64,000 nt of DNA from Gemmatimonadota bacterium (GTDB lineage: Bacteria > Gemmatimonadota > Gemmatimonadetes > Gemmatimonadales > GWC2-71-9), in contig QHUB01000015.1 in the NCBI GenBank assembly GCA_003221035.1, forward strand, positions 1 to 64,000, read 5' to 3'. Position 1 is the stretch's first letter, and every line of letters begins with the position of its first letter. This document shows, piece after piece, positions 19,637 through 29,961 of this stretch. The notes beneath the pieces are model-generated. The model did no database searches and was not told where the DNA came from. It saw nothing but the letters and a program-made list of their open reading frames with translations. Both the position numbers and the translations under genes were made by a program.

Positions 19637-20956
19637 ATGTTCACAAACCTGACGATGCTCAGCCTGGCGATCCTGTCCCCTACCACCGTGCGGGACCCGA
19701 GTCTGTACCGTCCTAAGATCGAGCTCTGGACGAATAAAGGCGATGCCGCCGTTTATACCCGAGGCGATCGGGTCCGCCTGTATTTCCGTCTCGATCAGGA
19801 CGCATACGTCACGATCTTCCGTGTGGATACGGACGGCCGTGTGCGCGTCCTGTTTCCGCGCGACCCATGGGAAGACAACTTCGCCCACGGCGGCAAGGAC
19901 CTCGAAGTCGATGGGACCGCGCTCCGCAGCGAAGCGTTCATGATCGATGACTATCCCGGCGTCGGATATCTGTTTGCCGTCGCGTCCGCGGATCCGTTTG
20001 CCTATGACCAAATCGAGAGCGGCGATCATTGGAACTATCGCGTCATCGCTGACGGTCGCGTCAAAGGCGATCCCTATGTCGCGATGACCGATCTCGCCCA
20101 GCGGATCGTTCCCGACGGATATGCGGATTGGGATTATGACGTCATCTCCTACAACGTCGAGCAGCACTACGACTATCCGCGCTTTCTCTGCTACGATTGC
20201 CACAGCTATGTGAGCTACACGTACTGGGATCCGTACTCTTATTCCTGCGTGCGTTTCCGGATCTTTGTGTACGACGACCCCTGGTACTATCCGTATCGCT
20301 ACTACGGCGACAGCCGCGTCGTGTTCGTGCGGCCCTATCGTCCGCAGCCGCGCTACATCTTCAAGGATTGGGGCACCGAGCGTCCCAGCCGCGAAGCCTT
20401 CGTCTCCCGGGAGCGGGAACGTCCCGTCAACGACAATGGGCGTCGGGGTGTGACCGGGCGGGATCTCAGTGGAATGGGCATCGCGGCACCGCCCAGCGTG
20501 CGCGACCGTCGCGACGGCATGGTACGGACTGGTGATGCTACCACGGGTGGCAGCCGTGGCAGCGTAGATACTCGCGGCAACGTTGGCGAGGTGCGTCGCG
20601 GTCAGCCTGTTGACAAAACGTCCTCGGATCGGCCAATGCTGATCGAACGGAATGATCAGCCTCGAGTGCAGCCCCGCCGCGACGAGCCGCGGGCCGAGCC
20701 GCAGCGGGACGAGACACGGCGCGTGGTCGAGCCCAGGAACGAGCCGCGTGTGGCAGAGCCGCAGCGAGACGAGCCGCGGCGTGTCGAGCCACATAACGAG
20801 CCGCGACAGGTCGAGCCACGAAACGCGCCTCGCAACGAGCCGCGGCAGGTGCAGCCGCGCAACGAGCCTCGGAGCCAACCGGCACCCCGCGCGGAGCCGC
20901 AGCGTGAATCGCCCAAGCCGCGGAACGAACCTGAGGTACGGCGTCGCAAGCCCTGA
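19637..20956 (+). CDS. DUF4384 domain protein with Tyr-rich segment and Arg/Pro/Glu repeat tail
   Basis: VYTRGDRVRLYFRLDQDAYVTIFRVDTDGRVRVLFPRDPWEDN typical of DUF4384; EPRNEPRxxEPQRDEPRR degenerate repeats at C-terminus. Confidence 0.8.
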   Translation: MFTNLTMLSLAILSPTTVRDPSLYRPKIELWTNKGDAAVYTRGDRVRLYFRLDQDAYVTIFRVDTDGRVRVLFPRDPWEDNFAHGGKDLEVDGTALRSEAFMIDDYPGVGYLFAVASADPFAYDQIESGDHWNYRVIADGRVKGDPYVAMTDLAQRIVPDGYADWDYDVISYNVEQHYDYPRFLCYDCHSYVSYTYWDPYSYSCVRFRIFVYDDPWYYPYRYYGDSRVVFVRPYRPQPRYIFKDWGTERPSREAFVSRERERPVNDNGRRGVTGRDLSGMGIAAPPSVRDRRDGMVRTGDATTGGSRGSVDTRGNVGEVRRGQPVDKTSSDRPMLIERNDQPRVQPRRDEPRAEPQRDETRRVVEPRNEPRVAEPQRDEPRRVEPHNEPRQVEPRNAPRNEPRQVQPRNEPRSQPAPRAEPQRESPKPRNEPEVRRRKP

Positions 20957-20968
20957 ACGTTCATACTG

Positions 20969-21018
20969 AAACCTGACGCGCCCGATCGTAGTCTCATACG
21001 CTCGGGCGCGTTAGGTTT
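20969..21018 (+). terminator. Rho-independent terminator after the DUF4384 gene
   Basis: AAACCTGACGCGCCCGA ... TCGGGCGCGTTAGGTTT pairs at 16 of 17 positions, followed by a T-rich stretch (CGTTCCCTTTTCTTCC). Confidence 0.75.
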
Positions 21019-21047
21019 CGTTCCCTTTTCTTCCTTGGCGAGGCACC

Positions 21048-22535
21048 TTGTTCGTTCTCTTGATGCTCTTGCAAGCGCAGGCTCCGCTGCAGCGGGCCGC
21101 GCAGACGATTACTCCTGAAGACATTCGGCGCCGCATCGGGATCATCGCCGATGATTCCATGCGCGGCCGTGACACACCAAGTCCCGAGCTCGACAAGGTC
21201 GCGCAGTATATCGCGGCCGAGTACAAGCGCCTCGGGCTGAAGCCGGGCGGCGATCGCGGCACATTCATCCAGCGTTACGCGCTTGACCGGGTAAAGATCG
21301 ACGGAGACAGTTCGGCCGCGTTCGTGCATGGCGGCCCTGGCGCCACATTGAAGTATGCCAAGGACTTCATCTTCGTCGACAACATGTTCGAGAGCGGCGA
21401 TTATGCCGGCGAACTCGTGCTGGTCTCCGGACCGTTGAGCGGCGCGACTGCTGACACGGCGGGCCTGGCCGGGAAGATGATTATCCTGACGACGCCCCGG
21501 CTGCGGGGAGCCGATCGCGACCGCGTCTTTGCCTGGAGGCCCGCCGGTGTCGTGTTCTTAAGCAACGCGCCGGACTCGATCTGGACACAGGTGGCCGCTC
21601 GCTTCAATCGCCCCCAGATGCGCGATCCCGGTCGAATCGTGGGTGGACCACTCGCGCTGGTGATTCGCTCGAGTGCGGTGGGGCCGGTGTTGACCGCGCT
21701 GGGCGGTGACTATGCGTCCGCGCAAACCGCCACGACATTCTCCGTGAAGCCAGTGGGCGGGGCGCAGCTTCACGTCCACGCGCGGATCCAACCCGCCGAG
21801 AAGAACTCCGCACCCAACGTCGTCGGCATTCTCGAGGGCAGCGATCCCACGCTCAAGAATGAGTACGTCGTGTTCAGCGCGCACATGGATCACGTCGGCG
21901 TCGCCGGGCCCCGCGGCAGCGGCGGGTGCCGGGCTCAGGGCGCGGACTCGATCTGCAACGGCGCCGATGACGATGGCTCAGGCACCGTGGCGGTGGTGGA
22001 AATCGCCGACGCATTCGCGCGGCTCGATCCCCGCCCGAAGCGCTCGGTCATCTTCCTGAACGTGAGCGGCGAGGAAAAGGGACTGTGGGGGAGCGAGTAC
22101 TTCACCAATCACCCCGCCGTGCCGATCACGAACATCGTCGCCGATCTCAACATCGACATGGTCGGCCGGAACTGGCGGGATACGATTGTCGCGATCGGCA
22201 AGGAGCACTCGGACCTCGGCGCAACGCTGAACCGCGTGGGCGCGGCGCATCCCGAGCTGAACATGCAGCCGATCGACGACATCTGGCCGGACGAAAACTT
22301 CTATTTCCGGTCCGACCACTACAACTTCGCGCGCAAGGGCGTGCCCATCCTGTTCTTCTTCAACGGCACGCACGCGGATTATCACCAGGTGAGCGACTCG
22401 CCGGACAAGATCGACGCGGAGAAAGAGGCGCGCATCGCGCAGCTCATCTTCTACCTCGGCGTCGATGTCGCCAATGCGGCCGAACGCCCCAAGTGGAATC
22501 CGGACAGCTACAAGCGGATCGTCGTCGGTAACTAG
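21048..22535 (+). CDS. M28 family zinc aminopeptidase
   Basis: VVFSAHMDHVGV, NGADDDGSGTVAVVEIA, SGEEKGLWGSEYF, DMVGRN. Confidence 0.92.
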   Translation: MFVLLMLLQAQAPLQRAAQTITPEDIRRRIGIIADDSMRGRDTPSPELDKVAQYIAAEYKRLGLKPGGDRGTFIQRYALDRVKIDGDSSAAFVHGGPGATLKYAKDFIFVDNMFESGDYAGELVLVSGPLSGATADTAGLAGKMIILTTPRLRGADRDRVFAWRPAGVVFLSNAPDSIWTQVAARFNRPQMRDPGRIVGGPLALVIRSSAVGPVLTALGGDYASAQTATTFSVKPVGGAQLHVHARIQPAEKNSAPNVVGILEGSDPTLKNEYVVFSAHMDHVGVAGPRGSGGCRAQGADSICNGADDDGSGTVAVVEIADAFARLDPRPKRSVIFLNVSGEEKGLWGSEYFTNHPAVPITNIVADLNIDMVGRNWRDTIVAIGKEHSDLGATLNRVGAAHPELNMQPIDDIWPDENFYFRSDHYNFARKGVPILFFFNGTHADYHQVSDSPDKIDAEKEARIAQLIFYLGVDVANAAERPKWNPDSYKRIVVGN

Positions 22536-22555
22536 GCTCTAGGGCGAAACGATCA

Positions 22556-22597
22556 CCACGACCACCGACCCCGGAATGATCGGGGGTCGGGTCGTGG
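22556..22597. terminator. Bulged hairpin between M28 peptidase and response regulator genes
   Basis: CCACGAC-CA-CCGACCCC ... GGGGTCGG-GTCGTGG, 15 paired bases with a 2-nt bulge; no T-run. Confidence 0.5.
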
Positions 22598-22647
22598 GCG
22601 ATCCCGGCATCTGGCGCGGCCCTCACCGGACCGCGATCCTTTCGAAA

Positions 22648-23325
22648 ATGCGCGTTCTGATCGTCGAGGATGATCCTGAGCTCGCCGCGCTGCTGCGCGA
22701 GGGCTTACGAGAGCACCGGATCGACACCACGTCGGCACGCGGCTTTGCGGAAGGCCGCGAACAGGCGTTGGTCGGCAACTACGACGTCATCATTCTTGAC
22801 GTGCGCCTCCCGGGCGGCTCGGGCTACGATTTGTGCGCCGACCTCAGACGTCGGCACGTGAGCGTCCCGGTGCTGATGTTGACCGCGCTCGACGCCGTAG
22901 ACGATCGCGTTCGGGGGCTTGCCGCCGGCGCCGACGATTATCTCACGAAGCCGTTCGCCTTCCGGGAGCTCGTCGCTCGGCTGCATGCGCTCGCGCGACG
23001 GCGCGCGCTCGCGCTCACGCCCGCGAGGCTACGCGTCGCAGATCTCGAGGTCGACCTCGCGTCCCGGCACGTGCGCCGCGGAGACAAAGCCATCGATTTG
23101 ACGGCGAAAGAATTCGCGCTGCTGGAGTTCCTGCTGCGGCATCAGGATCACGTCGTGGACCGCGCCGCGATCACCGCACACGTGTGGGACGACAATCACG
23201 ATCCGTTTGCCAACGTGCTCGACGTGCTGGTGCGCCGGCTCCGAAGCAAGATCGATGATGGCCACGACCCCAAGCTCATCCGAACGGTGCGCGGCGCGGG
23301 GTACCGGCTGGGAGTTCAGGAGTGA
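22648..23325 (+). CDS. OmpR-family response regulator
   Basis: MRVLIVEDDPELAALL, DVIILDVRLPGGSGYDLC, KPFAFRELVARL, winged-helix C-terminus VRRLRSKIDDGHDPKLIRTVRGAGYRLG. Confidence 0.95.
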   Translation: MRVLIVEDDPELAALLREGLREHRIDTTSARGFAEGREQALVGNYDVIILDVRLPGGSGYDLCADLRRRHVSVPVLMLTALDAVDDRVRGLAAGADDYLTKPFAFRELVARLHALARRRALALTPARLRVADLEVDLASRHVRRGDKAIDLTAKEFALLEFLLRHQDHVVDRAAITAHVWDDNHDPFANVLDVLVRRLRSKIDDGHDPKLIRTVRGAGYRLGVQE

Positions 23326-24584
23326 CGCTCAGCCGGCTGCGCGTGCGTCTCACGCTCTGGTACGCCGGGACGTTCGCGTTCATCCTGCTCGTACTCGGCG
23401 CCGGCTTGTTTCTTTCCATCAGCACGCAGGTGTCCCGGCGGATCGACTCGTCGCTCACCGAGGCCACCGCGGCGATCGCACGCGCCACGCACGATCTCGA
23501 GGCCGAGCGGGCCGCAGGAGAGGCCGCGGACGCCGTGGAGGAGCTGCGCATTCCCGACCGCGATCTGTACCTCTTCGACGGAACCGGCAAGCCGATTACT
23601 CCGCCGCAAGCGGCGGACTGGATCGCCGACGCAGCTCACGCGGCCGCTGCCAGTGGACGAACCAACGCGCAACAGATCTCTCAGGACGGCCGCCACTGGA
23701 GGCTGCACGCCGAGCGCTTCTCCGCCCAGTCCGCGGCCCGGTACGTCGCCGTCGCGGTCGCCGAGCGTCCGAACCTCCGCGAGCAGTATGCCGGGCTGAT
23801 CGGCATTTTCGGCACGGCGGCGCTGGCCGCGCTCATCCTTGTGGCGACGGGAGGATTCCTCCTGGCCCGCCAGTCGACGGTGCCCATCGAGCGATCGATG
23901 GAGCAAATGCAGCGCTTCATGGCCGATGCCGCGCACGAGCTGCGTACGCCGGTCACGATCCTTCGCTCACGAACCGAGATCGCGCTGTCCCATTCTCGAG
24001 ATCCGGAAAGCGACGCCGCCACATTCCGGGCCATCGAGCGCGAAGCGGATCGGTTGGGCGGGATCGTCGGTGACCTGCTGACGCTGGTGCGCGCCGATGC
24101 CGGCGAGCGAAAAGTCGTGCGCGGTGCGCTCTACCTGGATGACGTCGCCTCGCAGGCTGTGTCGTCCGCCCGGGCATTAGCCGAGCGCAAGGGCGTCGCA
24201 CTCGTGGTCGGGTCGTTCGACGAGGCGCAGACGGCAGGCGATGCGGAATTGATCGAGCGACTCATCCTCATCGTGCTCGACAACGCGATCAAGTACACAC
24301 CCGCTGGCGGCCAGGTCCGTCTCGACGTCATCGCCCAGAACGGCAAGCGCTCCGTGGTCGTGTCGGACACGGGCATCGGCATCCCGCCCGATCAGCTGCC
24401 TCGGATTTTCGAACGGTTTTACCGCGGCGAGCACGCACGCAGCCACGCCGAAGGCTCGGGCCTGGGCCTGCCCATCGCGCGCTGGATCGCCGACCTCCAT
24501 GGCGCACGCCTGGCGGTTTCCTCGGGCGCTAACGGCACGCGCGTCGAGATCGATTTCCCTCCCGGTCGTGTAAGGCTGCCGTAA
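23322..24584 (+). CDS. Sensor histidine kinase (HAMP/HisKA/HATPase)
   Basis: FMADAAHELRTPVTILRSRTE H-box; LDNAIKYTP N-box; DTGIGIP; FYRGEHARSHAEGSGLGLPIA. Confidence 0.95.
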   Translation: MTLSRLRVRLTLWYAGTFAFILLVLGAGLFLSISTQVSRRIDSSLTEATAAIARATHDLEAERAAGEAADAVEELRIPDRDLYLFDGTGKPITPPQAADWIADAAHAAAASGRTNAQQISQDGRHWRLHAERFSAQSAARYVAVAVAERPNLREQYAGLIGIFGTAALAALILVATGGFLLARQSTVPIERSMEQMQRFMADAAHELRTPVTILRSRTEIALSHSRDPESDAATFRAIEREADRLGGIVGDLLTLVRADAGERKVVRGALYLDDVASQAVSSARALAERKGVALVVGSFDEAQTAGDAELIERLILIVLDNAIKYTPAGGQVRLDVIAQNGKRSVVVSDTGIGIPPDQLPRIFERFYRGEHARSHAEGSGLGLPIARWIADLHGARLAVSSGANGTRVEIDFPPGRVRLP

Positions 24585-24609
24585 GGTTCCGGTCGCTAGC
24601 TTCCGGGCC

Positions 24610-25815
24610 ATGCGACTGGTCCGTCTCGCATTCGCCTGCCTGATACCTGGCGCGCTCCCCGCGCAGCAACCGGTCTCGCGCGCGGACGCGGTCGCGGCCG
24701 CGCTGGTGCGGGGCGCACGAATCGCGCTCGGGCGGTCGGACACGACGGCGGCCCGCGGCGCCGTAGGCACTGCGCGCGCATTCCCAAATCCGACGGTTTC
24801 GGGCAGTTACACCAAGGACCCGCCGAATTACCACTTGCTCGGCGAGCTGCCGCTGGACCTGCCCTGGATCAGGTCGCCGCGCATTGGAGCCGCGGAAGCC
24901 GCCCGTGACGCGGCGCGTTATGAGTTCGCCTACGATCGCGCCGCGATTGTCTTTGACGTCGACACGACCTACACACGCAGCATTGCCGCGGCGATGCACG
25001 CGCGGCTCTCTCGCCGTACTGCCGATGACGCCGACAGTCTGTTCACGATCGCGCAACTGCGGCGCGACGTGGGAGATGCGAGCGAACTCGATGTGCGACT
25101 TGCCGCGGTCAACGCCGGCCAGCTCGAGAATTCCGCTATCGACGATTCCCTGGCCGCGCTGGCAACATTGCTCTCGCTCCAACTTCAGATCGGCCTGGGC
25201 GGCGACCAGCCATCGATCGTGCTCGTGGATTCCCTCATCCCGCCCGAAGACAGCAGCGCGGGTCCCGGGGGTCTCTCGGCCGGTGAATACTTACCCGTCG
25301 CCGCAGCCGCGGCGCGGGTGCGTTCGACCGAGCGTACGGTGAGCCTTACACGCGCGAACCGGTTCGCGCCCAGTGTCCAGTTTGGATTCGACAAGGTGGA
25401 TCCCGGAGCGACAAACCCCGATGCGCTGCTGCCTGTGATCGGGTTCTCTGTTCCCTTTCCTTTATTCAACCAAAGCGGGGGGGAGGTCACGCGCGCCATC
25501 GCTGAGCGCGACCGCGCGCGCGCAGAGCTCGAGCTGACTCGACGCGAGACCGACGCCGCGGTGGCGCGGGCACGCCGGGAGCTCGCGGCCGCCCGCAATC
25601 GCGCGCGACGGTCGGCGGATCTCGTCGCGAGCGCCAACCGGATCGCGGCCATGTCACTACAAGCCTACGCTGAGGGGGCGGTGCCGCTCGCGAACGTCTT
25701 GGAAGCCCAGCGCAATGCCCGTGAGATTCTCGCGCGTTACATCGACGACTTGGCCGCGGCTGACGCGGCACTTCGAGTGCTGCGCTGGATTACCGCTCCA
25801 GCGGTGCAGCCATGA
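24610..25815 (+). CDS. TolC/CzcC-family outer membrane efflux protein
   Basis: TolC-like helical repeats; ANRFAPSVQFGFDKVDPG; followed by adaptor and RND pump. Confidence 0.88.
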   Translation: MRLVRLAFACLIPGALPAQQPVSRADAVAAALVRGARIALGRSDTTAARGAVGTARAFPNPTVSGSYTKDPPNYHLLGELPLDLPWIRSPRIGAAEAARDAARYEFAYDRAAIVFDVDTTYTRSIAAAMHARLSRRTADDADSLFTIAQLRRDVGDASELDVRLAAVNAGQLENSAIDDSLAALATLLSLQLQIGLGGDQPSIVLVDSLIPPEDSSAGPGGLSAGEYLPVAAAAARVRSTERTVSLTRANRFAPSVQFGFDKVDPGATNPDALLPVIGFSVPFPLFNQSGGEVTRAIAERDRARAELELTRRETDAAVARARRELAAARNRARRSADLVASANRIAAMSLQAYAEGAVPLANVLEAQRNAREILARYIDDLAAADAALRVLRWITAPAVQP

Positions 25816-26861
25816 GATCGCGTCTGCGGTTTGCTCTGGCGCTGGCGGCGTCACTGTCAGCGTGCAAACGCGGGGGAAACGAGTCGGCGGCGGAAGCGCC
25901 GGCGGTGACCGGCGTTCGCACCGAGCTCGCGACGCGCGAGCCGTTCGCGATGACCGTGAATACGATCGGGACGGTGAGCGTGCGCCCCGACCGCGATGCG
26001 GCGCTCGCGGCACCGGGACCCACACGGGTCGCGCGCATCTTTGTCGTCGCCGGCCAGCGGGTGGCCAAGGGCGACTCGCTGATCGAGTTCGAGCACGGGC
26101 CGTTCGATGCGGCAGCCCTCAGCGCCGAGGCGGCGCTGTCGAGCGCCGAGCACAGCGCAGCGCGCGCCGCCCGTCTGGCGCAGGCCGGCATCGTTCCCCA
26201 GAAGGAGGCCGATCAGGCCGCCGCCGATGTCGCAGCCGCGCGGTCCGCCGCGGTCACCGCGCGCCGGTCGCAAGAGCTGGCCACGTTGCGGTCCCCGCTC
26301 GCCGGCGTGGTCACGCGGATGAACGCCGTGCTGGGCTCCTCGGTGGACGCGAGCCAGACACTCGTCGAGGTGGCCGATCCCGCGGCGCTCGACATCGTGT
26401 TCAACGTCTCCCCCGCCGAAGCGGGCCGCATCCGCGCGGGCGATACGCTGGTGCTGAGCGGACGCGACGCGGCCGGCGGAGAATCCCTCGGGACCGCTAC
26501 CGTCCTCAGCGTCGGCGCCGCGCTCGATTCCGTTTCGCGAGCCGTCGCAGTGCGGGCCCGGACGACGCGTGCGACGTCCCGCGCGCTGCGAATCGGCGAG
26601 TCGGTGTTCGGCCGGATCGTCACGGCCGTCCACGCCGATGCCATCACGGTACCCGTCGAAGCGCTCGTTCCGGAGGGCGACGAGTTTCAGGTCTTCGTGG
26701 TGGATGCGAGGGGGATCGCGCACGCACGCCCCGTACGCGTGGGCGGCCGGTCGGAGACGCGGGTAGAGATCCTGGAAGGCATCACCGCCGGTGAGCGCGT
26801 CGTCACGACCGGGGCGTACGGCGTCACCGACAGCGCCAGGATCCGGCTGGACCAGCCGTGA
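25812..26861 (+). CDS. RND efflux periplasmic adaptor (membrane fusion) protein
   Basis: RIFVVAGQRVAKGDSLIEFEHGPFDAA, SPLAGVVTRMNAVLGSSVDASQTLVEVADP, GERVVTTGAYGV. Confidence 0.92.
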   Translation: MRSRLRFALALAASLSACKRGGNESAAEAPAVTGVRTELATREPFAMTVNTIGTVSVRPDRDAALAAPGPTRVARIFVVAGQRVAKGDSLIEFEHGPFDAAALSAEAALSSAEHSAARAARLAQAGIVPQKEADQAAADVAAARSAAVTARRSQELATLRSPLAGVVTRMNAVLGSSVDASQTLVEVADPAALDIVFNVSPAEAGRIRAGDTLVLSGRDAAGGESLGTATVLSVGAALDSVSRAVAVRARTTRATSRALRIGESVFGRIVTAVHADAITVPVEALVPEGDEFQVFVVDARGIAHARPVRVGGRSETRVEILEGITAGERVVTTGAYGVTDSARIRLDQP

Positions 26862-29800
26862 CGCTCTTCGAGGTGCTGAGCCGCCAGCGGCGCTTCGTGT
26901 ATCTCGTCGTCGCGATCGTGAGTGCGGCCGGAATCTGGGCCGCACTGCGGTTGCCGTCGGCGATCTATCCCGAGCTCAAGTTTTCGCGCATCACGGTCGT
27001 CGCCCAGGGTTCGACGCTGGGCGCGCGGCAGATCGTGTTCAGTGTCGCGCGGCCGCTCGAGGAGGCGGTCAGCATCGTGCCCGGCGTGGCGCGCGTGCGC
27101 TCGCACACGATTCGAGGGGCGACAGAGATCTCGATCACGTTCGCTTCGGGCACGGACATGGACCGCGCGCTCCAGCTCGTGCGCGCCCGGGTGAATCAGA
27201 TCCAGGCGAATCTGCCCGCCGATCTGGAGATCGAAGTGGAGCAGTTGACGCCGTCGCTGTTCCCCATCGTCTCCTACAATGTGGAAGGCGGCGAGGCCGC
27301 CACGCTGTACGATCTGGCGCGCTACGACATCAAACCGCTGATCTCGCGCGTCCCCGGAGTCGGCCGGGTGGACGTGCAGGGGTCGGATGTGCGGGAGATC
27401 GAGGTCATCGCCGATCCCGCGCGCCTCGTCGCGCACGGGCTCACCTATACCGATCTCGCCGATGCCATTCGCAAGGCGATTACCGTCCAAGCCGTCGGCC
27501 GGGTGGCCCAGGACTACCGGCAATACCTGATCGTGACCGACCAGGAGGCGCATGCGGCAGCGGATATCGGCGCTGTGGTGGTGCGCGGCACGCTGCACGT
27601 GCGCGACGTCGCCAGCGTGCAGGTCGGTACGGAAGATCACGTGCGGATCATCGCGGGCGACGGCAGGCCCGCGGCCCTCATCAATATCACCCGCCAACTC
27701 GGCGGCAACACGGTGGCGCTGGCCGACAGCGTCGCGCGGATCATGGCGGCGATCGCGCCGACACTGCCTCCGGGCGTCCACGTAAAGCCGATCTACGATC
27801 AGGCGCTGCTGGTGCGCGAGGCCGTACGCTCCGTCCGCGACGCGATGCTGATCGGCGCGGCGCTGGCCGTGATCGTGCTGCTCGTGTTTCTGCGACACGG
27901 CCGCATCACGGCAATCAGCGCGACATCCATCCCGTTGACGCTCGCGATCACTGTGTTCGTGATGCGGCTCTTGGGGCAGACCTTCAACCTCATGACGCTT
28001 GGCGCCATGGCGATCGCGATCGGCCTGGTGATCGACGACGCCGTCGTGATCACCGAAAACATCGCGAGGCATCTGCGCCTGACGCCGGATCGCACGCGCG
28101 CAATCCGCACCGCGGTCCAGGAGCTCATCTGGCCCGTCACCACGTCCACGTTGACGACGGTGGTGGTGTTTCTGCCACTGGGTCTGCTGCAGGGCGTCGT
28201 CGGACAGTTCTTCGCCGCATTGGCGACCACGCTCACCGTGGCCGTGCTCGTCTCGCTGCTGCTCGCACTCACGATCATTCCGCTCCTCGCCGAGCAGCTG
28301 GTGACGGGACACGAAGTCGAGCCGGTGCGTGCCGGTCTCTTGCTGCGCGCGCAAACCGCGCTCGATTCTCTGGGCCCGCGCTATGAGCGCGCCTTGAGCT
28401 CGACGCTGCGCCATACCCGCCGCATCGGGATCGCCGCGCTGGCGTTGGTGCTGGTGGGCCTCGGCATGTGGCGGCTGGTCGAGACCGGTTTCCTCCCGGA
28501 GATGGATGAGGGCGCGTTTGTGCTCGACTATTTCACACCCGGTGGCACGGCGTTGAATGAGACCGATCGCGAGGTGGGCATCGCCGAGCGAGCGCTGGCC
28601 GCGACGCCGGAGATCGAGGGCACCTCACGCCGGACCGGCGCGGAGCTCGGGCTGTTCGCGACCGCGCAGAACACCGGCGACATCGTGGCGCGCCTGAAAC
28701 CCCAGGGACAACGCTCCCGGAACATCTTCGAAGTCATGGACGAGGTGCGGGACCAGATCACGGCCGCCGTGCCGCGGCTGCATATCGAATTCGTGCAGAT
28801 CCTCTCGGACGTCATCAACGACCTGGCCGGCGCGGCGAGGCCCGTCGAGATCAAGCTGTTCGGTGATCGGCTCGATTCGCTCGAAGCCTACGCCCGCCGC
28901 CTCGAGCCGGCGCTCGACAGCGTGGAAGGGCTCGAGGACCTGTACAACGGCGTGAGCGAGCCGTCGCCAGAGATGCTGATGCGAGTCAACGAGGCGGAAG
29001 CGGGTCGCGTCGGTCTGACGCCGCAGGACGTGGGCGACGTCGTCAGCAGCGCGCTGCTGGGCGTGGACGCGGGTGAGCTCAGAAGCGAAGACCGGCCGGT
29101 GGGGGTCCGCGTCCGCGCACCCGACTCCGTGCGCTTCGATCCCCTGCGCCTGCGCGCGCTCCCCGTCGCGGGAGGCACGCCGCTCGGCAGTCTCGCCACG
29201 TTCACGACCGCCGAATCGCGCATGAGTCTGGAGCGCGAAAACCAGCAGCAGATGATCGCGATCACCGCCGACGTCAGCGGCCGCGCGTTAGGCGGGGTCA
29301 TGGGTGACGTCCGGCGCATTCTCAAAACCCAACCAGCGCCTCCCGGTATTCGAATCGTGCTCGGCGGGCAATACGAGAGCCAGCAGGACGCCTTTCGGGC
29401 GCTGCTCCTCGTCCTGTTCCTCGCGGCGGTCAGCGTGAGCGCGGTCATGGTCGTGCAGTTCGAGTCATTCGTAGAGCCCCTGCTCGTGTTGCTCGTGGCA
29501 CCGGTTTCTTTCGTGGGCGCGCTCCTCATGCTGTGGATCACGGGCACGGCCCTGAATGTCGCCTCGTTCATGGGACTGATCCTGCTGGTCGGACTCATCG
29601 TGAAAAACGGCATCATCCTGCTCGATTTCACGCGGCTACGCATGCGCGAAGACGGCACCCCGCTCGAGCTCGCGATTCGCGAGGCGGCGCGAGTCCGGCT
29701 CCGCCCCATCCTGATGACGACCCTCTGCACCCTGTTTGGTCTGCTCCCACTGGCGCTCGGCATCGGGGCCGGGAGTGAATTACAGCGCCCGCTCGCCCTG

Positions 29801-29899
29801 GCCGTCATCGGCGGACTCATGCTGTCCACGCCGATCACGCTGTTCGCCGTGCCCACGCTGCTCGTCGCCATCCGGGGAGCGAACTTTCGCCTGCCGTGA
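26858..29899 (+). CDS. CusA/CzcA-type RND efflux permease
   Basis: About 1013 aa RND permease: GAMAIAIGLVIDDAVVITENI, GFLPEMDEGAFVLDYFTPGGTA, MGLILLVGLIVKNGIILLDF. Confidence 0.95.
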   Translation: MTLFEVLSRQRRFVYLVVAIVSAAGIWAALRLPSAIYPELKFSRITVVAQGSTLGARQIVFSVARPLEEAVSIVPGVARVRSHTIRGATEISITFASGTDMDRALQLVRARVNQIQANLPADLEIEVEQLTPSLFPIVSYNVEGGEAATLYDLARYDIKPLISRVPGVGRVDVQGSDVREIEVIADPARLVAHGLTYTDLADAIRKAITVQAVGRVAQDYRQYLIVTDQEAHAAADIGAVVVRGTLHVRDVASVQVGTEDHVRIIAGDGRPAALINITRQLGGNTVALADSVARIMAAIAPTLPPGVHVKPIYDQALLVREAVRSVRDAMLIGAALAVIVLLVFLRHGRITAISATSIPLTLAITVFVMRLLGQTFNLMTLGAMAIAIGLVIDDAVVITENIARHLRLTPDRTRAIRTAVQELIWPVTTSTLTTVVVFLPLGLLQGVVGQFFAALATTLTVAVLVSLLLALTIIPLLAEQLVTGHEVEPVRAGLLLRAQTALDSLGPRYERALSSTLRHTRRIGIAALALVLVGLGMWRLVETGFLPEMDEGAFVLDYFTPGGTALNETDREVGIAERALAATPEIEGTSRRTGAELGLFATAQNTGDIVARLKPQGQRSRNIFEVMDEVRDQITAAVPRLHIEFVQILSDVINDLAGAARPVEIKLFGDRLDSLEAYARRLEPALDSVEGLEDLYNGVSEPSPEMLMRVNEAEAGRVGLTPQDVGDVVSSALLGVDAGELRSEDRPVGVRVRAPDSVRFDPLRLRALPVAGGTPLGSLATFTTAESRMSLERENQQQMIAITADVSGRALGGVMGDVRRILKTQPAPPGIRIVLGGQYESQQDAFRALLLVLFLAAVSVSAVMVVQFESFVEPLLVLLVAPVSFVGALLMLWITGTALNVASFMGLILLVGLIVKNGIILLDFTRLRMREDGTPLELAIREAARVRLRPILMTTLCTLFGLLPLALGIGAGSELQRPLALAVIGGLMLSTPITLFAVPTLLVAIRGANFRLP

Positions 29900-29961
29900 C
29901 GGCTCCGGGGCTCGAGAGGTCTCAGAATGTCACGACCTACACTCTTTCCTCGGAGCCTCCT

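Noticed and set aside
19562-20878. N-terminal extension of the DUF58 ORF (LVARLHLPRLVARRVSW repeats)
   Set aside because: Antisense image of the EPR-repeat tail of the DUF4384 gene; true DUF58 start is near 19561
20640-20956. Possible CRISPR-like or VNTR array in the DUF4384 gene
   Set aside because: Units are degenerate, lack spacers of constant size and follow the codon frame, so this is a coding low-complexity repeat
26687-28414. 575-aa minus-strand ORF antisense to the RND adaptor/permease
   Set aside because: Low-complexity Arg/His/Asp-rich shadow ORF; RND genes on plus strand are clear
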